This document shows positions 7,043 to 15,013 of a stretch of 24,873 nucleotides of DNA, piece after piece. The notes beneath the pieces are model-generated. The model was not told the origin of the DNA. It was given only the letters and a program-made list of their open reading frames with translations, and did no database searches. Position numbers and translations under genes: made by a program. Source of the DNA: WACF01 sp040880205 (lineage in GTDB: Bacteria; Pseudomonadota; Gammaproteobacteria; Pseudomonadales; Cellvibrionaceae); the NCBI GenBank assembly GCA_040880205.1, contig JBBDIU010000080.1, forward strand, positions 1-24,873, written 5' to 3'. Within the stretch, counting starts at the first letter, position 1; the number at the start of each line of letters is the position of its first letter.

Positions 7043-8299
7043 ATGTTGAGCCAACTCTCACCTGAGATTCGCCAATATCTGGTGGTAACCGGCAACTACT
7101 GGGCCTTCACCCTCACTGACGGCGCCCTGCGCATGCTGGTGGTGCTGCACTTCCACGGGCTGGGTTACTCGCCGCTGGACATCGCGCTCTTGTTCCTGTT
7201 CTACGAGATTTTCGGGGTGATTACCAATCTGGTGGGTGGTTGGTTGGGCGCGCATCTGGGCCTCAATCGCACCATGAATATTGGGCTGGCGTTGCAGGTG
7301 ATCGCTTTGTCCATGCTGCTGGTGCCCGCGGCGATGCTGACCGTGCCCTGGGTGATGGCTGCCCAGGCCTTGTCCGGCATCGCCAAGGACCTGAACAAGA
7401 TGAGCGCCAAGAGTTCGATCAAGCTGCTGGTGCCTGCCGATGCGCAGGGTACGCTCTACAAATGGGTGGCTATTCTCACCGGTTCGAAAAACGCCTTGAA
7501 GGGGGCCGGTTTCTTCCTCGGCGGGGTGCTGCTCATGTGGCTGGGCTTCGCCGGTGCCGTGGGGGCCATGGCCGTGGCCCTGGCGCTGGTGTGGCTGTCG
7601 AGCCTGGTGTTGCTGAAGAAGGATCTGGGCAAGGCCAAAAACAAGCCGAAGTTTCGGGACATTTTTTCCAAAAGTCGCGCCATCAACATTCTTTCCGCCG
7701 CCCGCATGTTGTTGTTTGGTGCCCGTGACGTTTGGTTTGTGGTGGCCCTGCCTGTGTTCCTGTCGCAAACCCTAAACTGGAACCACAGCCAGACCGGTGG
7801 CTTTCTTGCCCTGTGGGTGATTGGCTACGGTGCGGTGCAGGCAATTGCGCCGCGCATTACTAACAGCGGCAGGGCAGGGGAATCGGTTCCCGACGGGCGG
7901 GCGGCCACATTGTGGGCAGCCAGCCTGACTATCTTACCGGTGTTAATTGCGCTGGGGTTGGGCGCGGGGATGAATCCCGCCCTGATTCTGATTGGCGGTC
8001 TTTTATTGTTCGGCGTCCTGTTTGCCATCAACTCCTCGCTGCACAGCTATCTGATCGTCAGCTATGCCGGTCGTGACGGCGTGTCGCTGGATGTGGGCTT
8101 TTACTACATGGCCAACGCCATGGGGCGCTTGATCGGCACAGTGCTCTCGGGCTGGGTATTTCAACTGGCCGGCCGGGGCACCGCCGGGCTGAGTGCCTGT
8201 TTGTGGATTTCCAGTGCGATGCTGGTGGTAACGATATTCATCTCTCTGGGCTTGCCCACGAGCCACTCGGCTCCCCGTCAAAACCCAAGGAGTTTCTAA
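7043..8299 (+). CDS. arsJ: Organoarsenical efflux permease ArsJ (MFS)
   Basis: The 418-residue protein is very hydrophobic, with about ten to twelve membrane segments and a charged cytoplasmic loop near residues 190-215 (KKDLGKAKNKPKFRD), as in major-facilitator transporters. The N-terminal NYWAFTLTDGALRMLVVLHFH is characteristic of ArsJ as I recall it. ArsJ exports 1-arseno-3-phosphoglycerate, which then breaks down to arsenate outside, giving net arsenate extrusion with the adjacent GAPDH. ATG at 7043 is two bases after the GAPDH stop; a longer upstream frame would overlap GAPDH and is rejected. Confidence 0.92.
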   Translation: MLSQLSPEIRQYLVVTGNYWAFTLTDGALRMLVVLHFHGLGYSPLDIALLFLFYEIFGVITNLVGGWLGAHLGLNRTMNIGLALQVIALSMLLVPAAMLTVPWVMAAQALSGIAKDLNKMSAKSSIKLLVPADAQGTLYKWVAILTGSKNALKGAGFFLGGVLLMWLGFAGAVGAMAVALALVWLSSLVLLKKDLGKAKNKPKFRDIFSKSRAINILSAARMLLFGARDVWFVVALPVFLSQTLNWNHSQTGGFLALWVIGYGAVQAIAPRITNSGRAGESVPDGRAATLWAASLTILPVLIALGLGAGMNPALILIGGLLLFGVLFAINSSLHSYLIVSYAGRDGVSLDVGFYYMANAMGRLIGTVLSGWVFQLAGRGTAGLSACLWISSAMLVVTIFISLGLPTSHSAPRQNPRSF

Positions 8300-8302
8300 T
8301 TC

Positions 8303-9421
8303 ATGACCGATTCCAAACCCGCCGCTTCGCCCCTCAGCTTCTTTGAGCGCTACCTGTCCCTGTGGGTATTGCTCTGCATTATCACCGGGCTGACGCTGGG
8401 CAATTTGATACCGGGGGTGTTCCAAAAGCTTTCCGGATTGGAGTATGGCTCGGTCAACTTTGTGGTGGCGGCGCTGATTTGGTTCATGGTTTACCCAATG
8501 ATGGTGTCGGTGGATTTCACCAGCCTCAAGCATATTCATAAGCGCCCGAAGGGTTTGGTGATTACCCTGGTGGTTAACTGGCTGATCAAGCCCTTCACCA
8601 TGGCGGCGCTGGGTGTGTTGTTTTTTGAGTTTCTCTTCGCCGACCTGATCGACCCGGCCAACGCCAGCCAGTACATTGCCGGCATGATATTGCTCGGCGC
8701 CGCTCCCTGTACCGCCATGGTGTTTATCTGGTCGCAACTGGCCCGGGGGGATGCCACCTACACACTGGTGCAGGTCTCCCTTAACGATGTCATCATGATT
8801 TTTGCCTTTGCGCCAATCGTCGCCTTGTTGCTCGGGGTCACGGATATCAGTGTGCCCTGGGAGACGCTACTGCTGTCGGTGGTGCTCTACGTCATCATCC
8901 CGCTGGTGGCCGGTGCCCTGACCCGAATGCAGCTGATCCGCAAGGCCGGTCCCGGCGTGCGGGGGGAAGCTCAGGTAGCGCGCTTTACCTCGCGCATTAA
9001 ACCCTTGTCGGTGCTGGGGCTGCTGGCCACGGTGATACTGCTGTTTGGGTTTCAAGGGCAGATTATTCTCGATCAGCCGCTGTTGATTGGTTTGATCGCC
9101 GTACCGCTGTTGATTCAGTCCTACAGCATCTTTGCCATCGCCTATGCCGCGGCCTATTTGTGGCGCGTACCCTTCAATATCGCTGCTCCCTGCGCATTGA
9201 TAGGCACCTCCAACTTCTTCGAACTGGCGGTGGCAGTGGCTATTGGTCTGTTCGGGCTCAACTCCGGCGCGGCCCTGGTCACCGTGGTTGGCGTACTGGT
9301 GGAAGTGCCGGTGATGCTTTCCCTGGTGGCCTTCGCCAACCGCACCAGCCACTGGTTCCCCGCTACGGAAAAGGCTCGCAAACCCGTCGGTGCCGTATCC
9401 CTCGATAAGGAGAACGCCTGA
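8303..9421 (+). CDS. acr3: Acr3-family arsenite efflux transporter
   Basis: The 372-residue membrane protein has about ten helices and belongs to the BART/Acr3 family, not the ArsB family. The conserved cysteine lies in LLGAAPCTAMVFIWSQL (Cys136), a residue needed for transport in characterised Acr3 proteins. The family segment GTSNFFELAVAVAIGLFG appears near the C terminus. It exports arsenite produced by ArsC, driven by the membrane potential. It follows arsJ by three bases, and its TGA overlaps the ATG of the next gene by one base, so it is co-transcribed and probably translationally coupled. Confidence 0.93.
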   Translation: MTDSKPAASPLSFFERYLSLWVLLCIITGLTLGNLIPGVFQKLSGLEYGSVNFVVAALIWFMVYPMMVSVDFTSLKHIHKRPKGLVITLVVNWLIKPFTMAALGVLFFEFLFADLIDPANASQYIAGMILLGAAPCTAMVFIWSQLARGDATYTLVQVSLNDVIMIFAFAPIVALLLGVTDISVPWETLLLSVVLYVIIPLVAGALTRMQLIRKAGPGVRGEAQVARFTSRIKPLSVLGLLATVILLFGFQGQIILDQPLLIGLIAVPLLIQSYSIFAIAYAAAYLWRVPFNIAAPCALIGTSNFFELAVAVAIGLFGLNSGAALVTVVGVLVEVPVMLSLVAFANRTSHWFPATEKARKPVGAVSLDKENA

Positions 9422-10287
9422 TGTTTACCTCCGCGCTCGTTGCTCTGGATCTCTCACCGGCCGAAGAGTCAATTCTTGATTGCCTCCCTGATCTGAAGAA
9501 GTGGGGAATCAACAAGGTCACCCTCACCCATGTGATTCAGGTGGGCTACAACCAGTTTGCCGGCTATGGCCATGAAGATGACTACCGGAACTGGCTGGAA
9601 AAGTGCGCCGCTCCATTGCGGGAGGAGGGCCTGGAGGTGGATACGGCCGTGCGCGATGCGGGCGCGGTGGCCGATGCAGTATTGGCTGTTGCCGGCGAAG
9701 TCAATGCCGACCTGGTTGTTATCGGCCCCCGGGGACAGAGCCGGATTCGCGGCCTGTTTCTCGGCAGCGTTGCTCGCGAGGTGATCCGCAAAACGACACA
9801 GCCGGTCCTCCTGGAATGGGTGGAGCCCAGTGCCGATAAAACCCGCAAACATTGCGAGGCAGTTTGCAAACACACGCTTGACCATGTGTTGCTGGCCACG
9901 GACCTGTCAAACCAAGCTCGCGGCGCGGAAGAGGCCGTTATTCATTTGGCCGCCGCGGCGGGGCAAACCGACCTGCTGACGGTATTGACGCCCGAGGCCC
10001 TGGAGCGCTTGCCCGATTGGCCCCGCACGGTTGACGCAGGGCTTAACGGTGTCCGCAAACGGCTGCCGTCTCAGGCAAAACAAGTCACTGTACTGATGGA
10101 AGAGGGTAAGCCCTGCGACAGCATCGCCCGGATTGCCGCCGAGCGGGAGTGCACGCTGATTATTGTTGGCAAGCACGGTCAGGGGTGGTTGCAGAGTAAG
10201 GTTATTGGCACCACCGCCGCCAAACTGTGCGAGACCGCCCGGCGCCCGGTACTGGTGGTGCCTGCTCATTGGCAGCAAAACTCATGA
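9421..10287 (+). CDS. Tandem universal stress protein (UspA x2), cysteine-rich
   Basis: Two UspA domains lie at about residues 1-135 and 150-284. The first ends with GPRGQSRIRGLFLGSVA and the second has GKHGQGWLQSKVIGTTA, both fitting the ATP-binding G-x2-G-x9-G-(S/T) pattern, clearest in the first. The 288-residue protein contains seven cysteines (21, 62, 145, 149, 232, 244, 270), including a C-x3-C pair in the linker. Position inside the ars operon, overlapping acr3 and the next gene, suggests a stress role under arsenic exposure. Binding of As(III) by the cysteines is speculation. Confidence 0.85.
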   Translation: MFTSALVALDLSPAEESILDCLPDLKKWGINKVTLTHVIQVGYNQFAGYGHEDDYRNWLEKCAAPLREEGLEVDTAVRDAGAVADAVLAVAGEVNADLVVIGPRGQSRIRGLFLGSVAREVIRKTTQPVLLEWVEPSADKTRKHCEAVCKHTLDHVLLATDLSNQARGAEEAVIHLAAAAGQTDLLTVLTPEALERLPDWPRTVDAGLNGVRKRLPSQAKQVTVLMEEGKPCDSIARIAAERECTLIIVGKHGQGWLQSKVIGTTAAKLCETARRPVLVVPAHWQQNS

Positions 10288-10445
10288 CAGTCGGTAATCC
10301 ATCACCTGGCCATACAGCCTCAAGCCGAATCAAGCGCATCCTGTTTTTGTGCGTGGCCAATTCAGTTCGCAGCCAAATGGCCGAAGGATTGGCTCGTGAT
10401 GAATTGCCGTTGTTTCTGGTGCCTGGCAGCAACAATCCGGGCTGA
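10284..10445 (+). pseudogene. Truncated LMW-PTP-type arsC fragment
   Basis: A 53-codon frame starts at ATG 10284, overlapping the stress protein stop as ATGA. It encodes RILFLCVANSVRSQMAEGLA, the phosphatase loop of a low-molecular-weight arsenate reductase or phosphatase, with an intact CX5R. After this it diverges into DELPLFLVPGSNNPG and stops. The remaining ~90 residues, including the Asp-Pro general acid and any second cysteines, are absent in all frames downstream. It differs from the intact arsC at 5171 (CVANSVR versus CTGNSAR), so it is a separate gene that lost its 3' part by deletion. It may still be translated but cannot be a working enzyme. Confidence 0.75.
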
Positions 10446-10462
10446 TTGGAGCCTTCGACCTT

Positions 10463-11905
10463 ATGACATCCCATATCTTTCAGGAAAACCTTTGCGCCTT
10501 GCCGGAAGGCCTGACCGCTCTCAACCGCGAATGCTTTTGCTTGAGTCTCGACGAAGGCGCGTTAAGTCGGGCGCTGGAAATGGAATTGGGAGAGCAGGGG
10601 CTCTACCAGATGACCCGGGAGCGCTGCCCCTATCTCTTTTCCGCACAGCCAGTCTTCGTCGCCGATAGCCACATCCAACGCATGAAGGCTGTAATTGGTG
10701 CGATCGAAACGGTGGTGCAATCCCCACCGTGGCGGGAAAGAGTTCTCGATGCCGCGCCGCCCATCACCCGCCACGATCCCGGCGGTGCCAAAAGCGTTTT
10801 TATGGGTTATGACTTTCACATCGGCACCGAATCTGTTGGGTTGATCGAAATCAACACCAATGCCGGCGGCGCCCTGCTCAATGCCGTGCTGGCCCGGGCC
10901 CAGCGCGCCTGCTGCCCGGGGGTGGAAAATCTTATTGCCACCGCAGCTACCGCCCACCAGCTGGAACAGGCCATCGTTGCCATGTTTCAGCGGGAATGGG
11001 GGCTGTCGGGTCGGGATCGGCCCCTGAAATCCATCGCCATTGTCGATGAAAACCCAGTGGAGCAATACCTTTATCCGGAATTTGTGCTGTTCCGAAGGTT
11101 ATTCCAACGCCACGGACTCGACGCCGTCATCGTGACGCCGGAGCAACTACAGTACAAAGACGGGAGGCTATGGGCTAAAAATCTGGCAATCGACCTGGTT
11201 TACAACCGGCTGACGGATTTTCTGCTCGCCCAGACCAACGTTTCCGCTATTTGCGAAGCCTACCTGGCCAACGCGGTGGTGCTGACGCCCCATCCGCAGG
11301 CCCACGCCCTCTATGCCGACAAGCGCAATCTGGCGCTGCTTACCGACCCGGCGGAACTCCATGCCCTGCAGGTACCGGATAACCTTCAGCAGATTCTTCT
11401 GGAGAGCATTCCGCGTACCGAGGTTGTCGACCCCGCCCAGGCTGATCGCCTGTGGGCTGAGCGCAAGCGGTTGTTTTTCAAACCCGCGAGCGGTTACGGC
11501 AGCAAGGCCGCCTGGCGCGGCGGCAAGATCACCAAGCGAGTGTGGAGTGAAATAATGGCGGGCGATTACGTTGCCCAGGCGCTGGTTCCGCCCGGAGAGC
11601 GCCTCGCGCTGGGCGAATCCTCGCCGCTGGTATTCAAGTACGACCTGCGCAACTACGTTTACGATGGCGCGGTGCAGTGGGTGGCGGCAAGACTGTATCA
11701 GGGTCAGACGACAAATTTTCGTTCACCAGGCGGTGGGTTCGCGCCGGTTTACCACTGCCAGACTGGCCGCCAGGATATGGATCCTGAGCCCAATGGCCCT
11801 ACCAGGGAGCAACGTGACGGACGGCTATCACAAAACACGTCAGGCCTTTGCCATCTTTATTCCGCAAAAATCGGTCGGTATCGTGGGGGATGGCCAACAC
11901 TATGA
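10463..11905 (+). CDS. Putative circularly permuted ATP-grasp ligase, C terminus fused to guaA remnant
   Basis: The 480-residue frame has no name I can assign. Motifs suggest an ATP-grasp fold with permuted order. A metal-binding segment VGLIEINTNAGG (126-136), normally at the C-terminal end of the fold, comes first. The nucleotide-binding lysine region LFFKPASGYGSKAAWRGG (337-354), then DYVAQ and FKYDLRNYVYDG (391-402), come later. It is the last gene of the ars operon, 17 bases after the arsC fragment, with GGAG upstream. Residues from about 452 are read from the guaA 3' remnant in a wrong frame, so the native end was lost or extended. A ligase acting on a thiol or peptide in arsenic handling is speculation. 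Confidence 0.6.
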   Translation: MTSHIFQENLCALPEGLTALNRECFCLSLDEGALSRALEMELGEQGLYQMTRERCPYLFSAQPVFVADSHIQRMKAVIGAIETVVQSPPWRERVLDAAPPITRHDPGGAKSVFMGYDFHIGTESVGLIEINTNAGGALLNAVLARAQRACCPGVENLIATAATAHQLEQAIVAMFQREWGLSGRDRPLKSIAIVDENPVEQYLYPEFVLFRRLFQRHGLDAVIVTPEQLQYKDGRLWAKNLAIDLVYNRLTDFLLAQTNVSAICEAYLANAVVLTPHPQAHALYADKRNLALLTDPAELHALQVPDNLQQILLESIPRTEVVDPAQADRLWAERKRLFFKPASGYGSKAAWRGGKITKRVWSEIMAGDYVAQALVPPGERLALGESSPLVFKYDLRNYVYDGAVQWVAARLYQGQTTNFRSPGGGFAPVYHCQTGRQDMDPEPNGPTREQRDGRLSQNTSGLCHLYSAKIGRYRGGWPTL

Positions 11906-12082
11906 GTGGGTCTTCGCGCTACACCCCGTGGAACCGTGGACTTCATGGCCGCCCGCTGGGCGCATCTGCCCTACGAACTGCTGGAGCGGGTCTCCAACCG
12001 CATTATCAACGAAATTGCGGGGGTGTCGCCGGTGACCTATGATGTATCCAGTAAGCCACTGGTGACTATTGAGTGGGAATAA
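11818..12082 (+). pseudogene. guaA: Second, frameshifted copy of the guaA 3' end
   Basis: The DNA aligns from a TATCACAAAACA block (guaA codons at 1958 onward) through TAA at 12080-12082. It encodes the GMP synthase tail YHKTRQAFAIFIPQKSVG, then ALHPVE, and after a one-base deletion near 11933 (GGAACCG versus GGAAACCG in guaA) continues as VDFMAARWAHLPYELLERV and ends TIEWE. By hand count about 85% of bases match the intact gene, many differences at third positions. There is no start or upstream domain, so it is not functional. It marks the distal end of the island and shows the end was once part of a working, diverged guaA. Confidence 0.9.
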
Positions 12083-12090
12083 GCAGCCAA

Positions 12091-12177
12091 GTCGCTAGTC
12101 GCTAATCCCTAGTCGCTAGTCAAAAAACACGGACAGGGGGTGGGTCGACTAGCGACTAGAGATTAGTGACTAGAGAC
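12091..12177. repeat. Imperfect hairpin repeat (GTCGCTAGTC family)
   Basis: The arms at 12091-12121 and 12147-12177 are complementary at 28 of 31 positions around a 25-base loop. The arms are built of repeated CTAGTC units (GTCGCTAGTC, CCTAGTCGCTAGTC). The hairpin starts eight bases after the guaA remnant and ends seven bases before the FHA gene. It lacks a T-run and is more likely an intergenic repeat element than a terminator, though it could form a large RNA hairpin. Confidence 0.75.
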
Positions 12178-12184
12178 TTCTTTT

Positions 12185-12538
12185 ATGGCCTATCTTCGGC
12201 ACTATGCAAACGGGGCAGCGGTTGGGGCCGTGGAATTGACAGACTTCCTGACTATCGGACGCGGGGCGGATAACACCATTGTTCTGGACGATGGAACAGT
12301 AAGTGCGCAGCATGCGACCGTCAAAAAGCAGGGCGATCTGTATGTGATGGCGGATTGCCGCAGCACCAACGGAATCGCCTTCGGTGGCAAGCGGGTTGAC
12401 GACCATATTTTTGCCGTGGGCGACGTGGTGACCATCGGCACTCACGAATTCGAGTTTGTTCATGAACTGCCCGATGATTTCACCAAAACTTTAAAAATAA
12501 AAAAGAGCTGGATACCCGGTGTTTATTATACCGAGTAG
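12185..12538 (+). CDS. FHA-domain protein 1
   Basis: The 117-residue cytoplasmic protein is essentially one forkhead-associated domain, which binds phosphothreonine peptides. Signature residues are Gly25-Arg26 (TIGRG), Ser40 and His43 (VSAQHA), and STNG at 60-63. No signal peptide or membrane helix is visible. The tail DDFTKTLKIKKS has two threonines that the adjacent kinase could phosphorylate. It is followed after 36 bases by the kinase gene, so the two are probably co-transcribed. The start codon lies seven bases after the hairpin repeat, and its ribosome site is poor, so an alternative start is possible. Confidence 0.88.
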   Translation: MAYLRHYANGAAVGAVELTDFLTIGRGADNTIVLDDGTVSAQHATVKKQGDLYVMADCRSTNGIAFGGKRVDDHIFAVGDVVTIGTHEFEFVHELPDDFTKTLKIKKSWIPGVYYTE

Positions 12539-12574
12539 AAATAGTATCCCAAGTAAAGCTAAGCTGTTCGCATA

Positions 12575-14926
12575 ATGAAACAGATCGCGGAAACAATTGC
12601 AGCTTGGTTTAATCTTCGCGCCCTGGCCGGTGCCCTCGGCTTGGCCCTGTTTTTGAGTCCGACAACGCCACCCGCGTTCGAGAGCTTCGATAAATTTCTA
12701 TTCCAGATAGGCGTTGCCTTGCAGACGCCGCCACGACCCACCTTGGGGGTGTCGATCGTCGAACTCCCGGCTGACGAAATCGGCTACCTGATCGAGGACC
12801 CTGGCAAGGCTGACCGAACCTATCGCCTACTAAATCGCCTGACCGCCAGTGACAAAATTACCGTTGGCCTGCTCTTGCCCAAGCCGCTCGCCACGCAACC
12901 GCGCACGGCGGAGCATCTGCTCGACGACCTGATCGGCAACGGCGAGGGCACATCCGCAGCCATTGGTAATGAGCAGCGCAACGCGATTTCGGCCTACCTC
13001 GGGGTTGCTCGCGGCTTGCGTCGTTTTGGCGAACACCCGCAGGTGGTTGTCGGCAGCCCCGAGACAGTCATCGTCGGTGGCGCTGCTGTCCAACGGCAGC
13101 CCTCAACAGCGACAGACTATGCTCGCTGGTTGCCCGCTTGGCTGCGCCCCCGGTTGCCTGAAAGCGACAGCGGCCAGGCATTGAGCGGCAACAATATAGG
13201 GACGTTGTGGCAGGACGAGGGGCAACTGCACACATCGTTTCTCCTGGAGATCTATGCGCGGCTTGCCAATATCGACCAACTAACCTGGCACGAGTATACC
13301 GGAGTGCAACTGGGGGCCCTGCAATTTCCGCTGTCGGCTGACGGCCATTTCATGCCTTATCCCAACCCGCTGTCGGGGAATCGCTATTCCCTGGATGAAG
13401 CGCTGGAAGATCGCCTGGCCGACAACCTGATTCTCCTGGGCGCTGCAGGTTCAACCGAGTTGCACGCCATCGCCAACGCACTGAGTCATTTGGATCAGAA
13501 CAGTTACTACCGCATACCGTTTTGGTTTACCGGAGTAGAATTGGCGCTACTGCTGTTGTTGGTTCTGTATCTCATGATGTTGCTTCCTCGACTTTCGTAT
13601 ACGGCGGGTGTGCTGGCCACCTGCCTGCTGGTCGTGGTTTTGCTGGTCGTGCAATTGGGTTGGCAAATCACCCAATGGCAGTGGTTGCCACTGGGATTGG
13701 CCGTGCAATTTTTGGTGCTGGGCCATCTGTTGATCGTGTTCTGGAAGCGGCGAAACAATCAGACCTTGCAATTGCAGGCGGTGGCGCACGGCGCGCGCTA
13801 TCAGCTGGGCCTGCAGCTTTTTCGCGACGGTCGCGGCGACGATGCCTTGCTCGCGGTGCGCGAATGCCTTACCAGCGAAGCCGTACTGGGGTTGATGTAT
13901 GACATTGCCTCGCAACAGGAACGCAAACGTCACTACGGAGAAGCGGTCAAAACCTATATGGCCATCGTCTCCCGCCAAAAGCATTTCCGCGACGCCGCTG
14001 AAAAGGTCGAAAAGCTGATGGCGTTCAGCAGCGGCGGGGCATCGACCATTGGTAAAGACGCAGACATCGCCAAAACCCTGATTATTTCCGAGTCCAGTAT
14101 CAGCAAACCAGTACTGGGGCGCTACGAGATCGAGCGGGAGCTGGGCCGCGGCGCCATGGGCGTTGTCTATCTGGGGCGCGATCCAAAAATCGCGCGGGAA
14201 GTGGCCATCAAAACCTTGAGCTACGCCCAACTCGATGCCCTGCAACTGGATGAATTCAAGCAGCGTTTTTTCCGCGAGGCTGAAGCGGCGGGTCGGCTCA
14301 ACCACCCCAATATAGTAATCGTCTACGACGTGGGCGAGGAGCACGACCTTGCCTTCATCGCCATGGACTACATCAAGGGTAATGCGCTAAGCGCGTATAG
14401 CAAAGAGCCTGACCTGTTGCCGGCCATCGAAGTGCTGCGTATTGGTGCCGAGGTGGCGGATGCTCTGGAATATGCTCACCAGAATCAGATCATCCACCGC
14501 GACATCAAGCCGGCCAACATCATGTACCAGCCGAAAAACGGGCACATCAAGGTCACTGACTTTGGTGTTGCACGGATAGTGGACAGTGCCAAGACCAGTA
14601 CCGGCGATCTTCTTGGGAGTCCGTTGTACATGTCGCCCGAACAGCTCCAGGGTGGCAGGGTGGGGCGCGAGACAGACGTGTACAGCCTCGGGGTAACGCT
14701 GTATCAACTCTTGACCGGTGCGCTGCCTTTTACCGGTGACAACCTGGCCAATCTTACCTATAACATTATCAACGAAAGGCAGCGGAGTATTCGTGAGCTG
14801 CGACCGGATTTGCCGGCTGGCGTGACGCGCATGATCAACAAAGCCCTGCAAAAGGATCCGGACAAGCGCTACACCAGCGCGGGAGCCATGGCGGAGGCCT
14901 TGCGCAAGTTACTGGCTGAGCTGTGA
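12575..14926 (+). CDS. Membrane Ser/Thr protein kinase with CHASE2-like sensor domain
   Basis: The 783-residue protein has a weak N-terminal membrane anchor (~14-30) and an extracytoplasmic CHASE2-like region (~50-315). Three transmembrane helices follow (~320-337, 342-362, 370-389), then a helical TPR-like linker (~400-480). The C-terminal Hanks-type kinase domain (~515-780) has the P-loop GRGAMGVVYLG, Lys546 in VAIKTL, HRDIKPANIM with Asp643, DFG at 662-664, and SPEQ. All catalytic residues are present. It sits between two single-domain FHA proteins, a natural phosphothreonine reader pair. The linker contains IAKTLIISESS, a possible autophosphorylation stretch. The ligand and targets are unknown. 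It resembles kinases found with type VI secretion, but no secretion genes are here. Confidence 0.9.
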   Translation: MKQIAETIAAWFNLRALAGALGLALFLSPTTPPAFESFDKFLFQIGVALQTPPRPTLGVSIVELPADEIGYLIEDPGKADRTYRLLNRLTASDKITVGLLLPKPLATQPRTAEHLLDDLIGNGEGTSAAIGNEQRNAISAYLGVARGLRRFGEHPQVVVGSPETVIVGGAAVQRQPSTATDYARWLPAWLRPRLPESDSGQALSGNNIGTLWQDEGQLHTSFLLEIYARLANIDQLTWHEYTGVQLGALQFPLSADGHFMPYPNPLSGNRYSLDEALEDRLADNLILLGAAGSTELHAIANALSHLDQNSYYRIPFWFTGVELALLLLLVLYLMMLLPRLSYTAGVLATCLLVVVLLVVQLGWQITQWQWLPLGLAVQFLVLGHLLIVFWKRRNNQTLQLQAVAHGARYQLGLQLFRDGRGDDALLAVRECLTSEAVLGLMYDIASQQERKRHYGEAVKTYMAIVSRQKHFRDAAEKVEKLMAFSSGGASTIGKDADIAKTLIISESSISKPVLGRYEIERELGRGAMGVVYLGRDPKIAREVAIKTLSYAQLDALQLDEFKQRFFREAEAAGRLNHPNIVIVYDVGEEHDLAFIAMDYIKGNALSAYSKEPDLLPAIEVLRIGAEVADALEYAHQNQIIHRDIKPANIMYQPKNGHIKVTDFGVARIVDSAKTSTGDLLGSPLYMSPEQLQGGRVGRETDVYSLGVTLYQLLTGALPFTGDNLANLTYNIINERQRSIRELRPDLPAGVTRMINKALQKDPDKRYTSAGAMAEALRKLLAEL

Positions 14927-15013
14927 CAGCAGTATTCCAATCCGTAACGGGGTTCACAGCGGTTGGCTAGCTGATCGAACTAGAATGCCAAAAACCAATG
15001 ACGAGGTAAATTC

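Larger units (their letters stand above)
2216..12082. mobile_element. Putative genomic island inserted at the 3' end of guaA
   Basis: The segment lies between the intact guaA and a second copy of the guaA 3' end at 11818-12082. Its cargo is accessory: a HicA-like/HTH pair, an AlpA-like ORF, hipBA and an arsenic resistance operon. Integration at the 3' end of guaA is known for tyrosine-recombinase islands. The distal copy differs from the intact end at about 38 of 257 aligned positions by my hand count, plus a one-base deletion, so it is not a recent duplication. No integrase, excisionase or transposase gene is visible inside. The element is therefore probably an immobile remnant, or one whose integrase was deleted. 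The exact crossover within the homologous segment cannot be placed. Confidence 0.75.

Noticed and set aside
8003..8737. Long minus-strand open frame across the arsJ-acr3 junction
   Set aside because: Histidine- and glutamine-rich low-complexity product typical of antisense reading of GC-rich membrane-protein genes.
11571..12035. 154-codon plus-strand frame covering the ATP-grasp 3' part and guaA remnant
   Set aside because: Its first half is out of frame with the ATP-grasp gene; only its second half is meaningful, as the guaA remnant, and it then breaks at the one-base deletion.
12091..12177. Hairpin considered as an intrinsic terminator for the ars operon
   Set aside because: There is no T-run after the stem on the plus strand, and the arms are made of repeated units typical of a repeat element.
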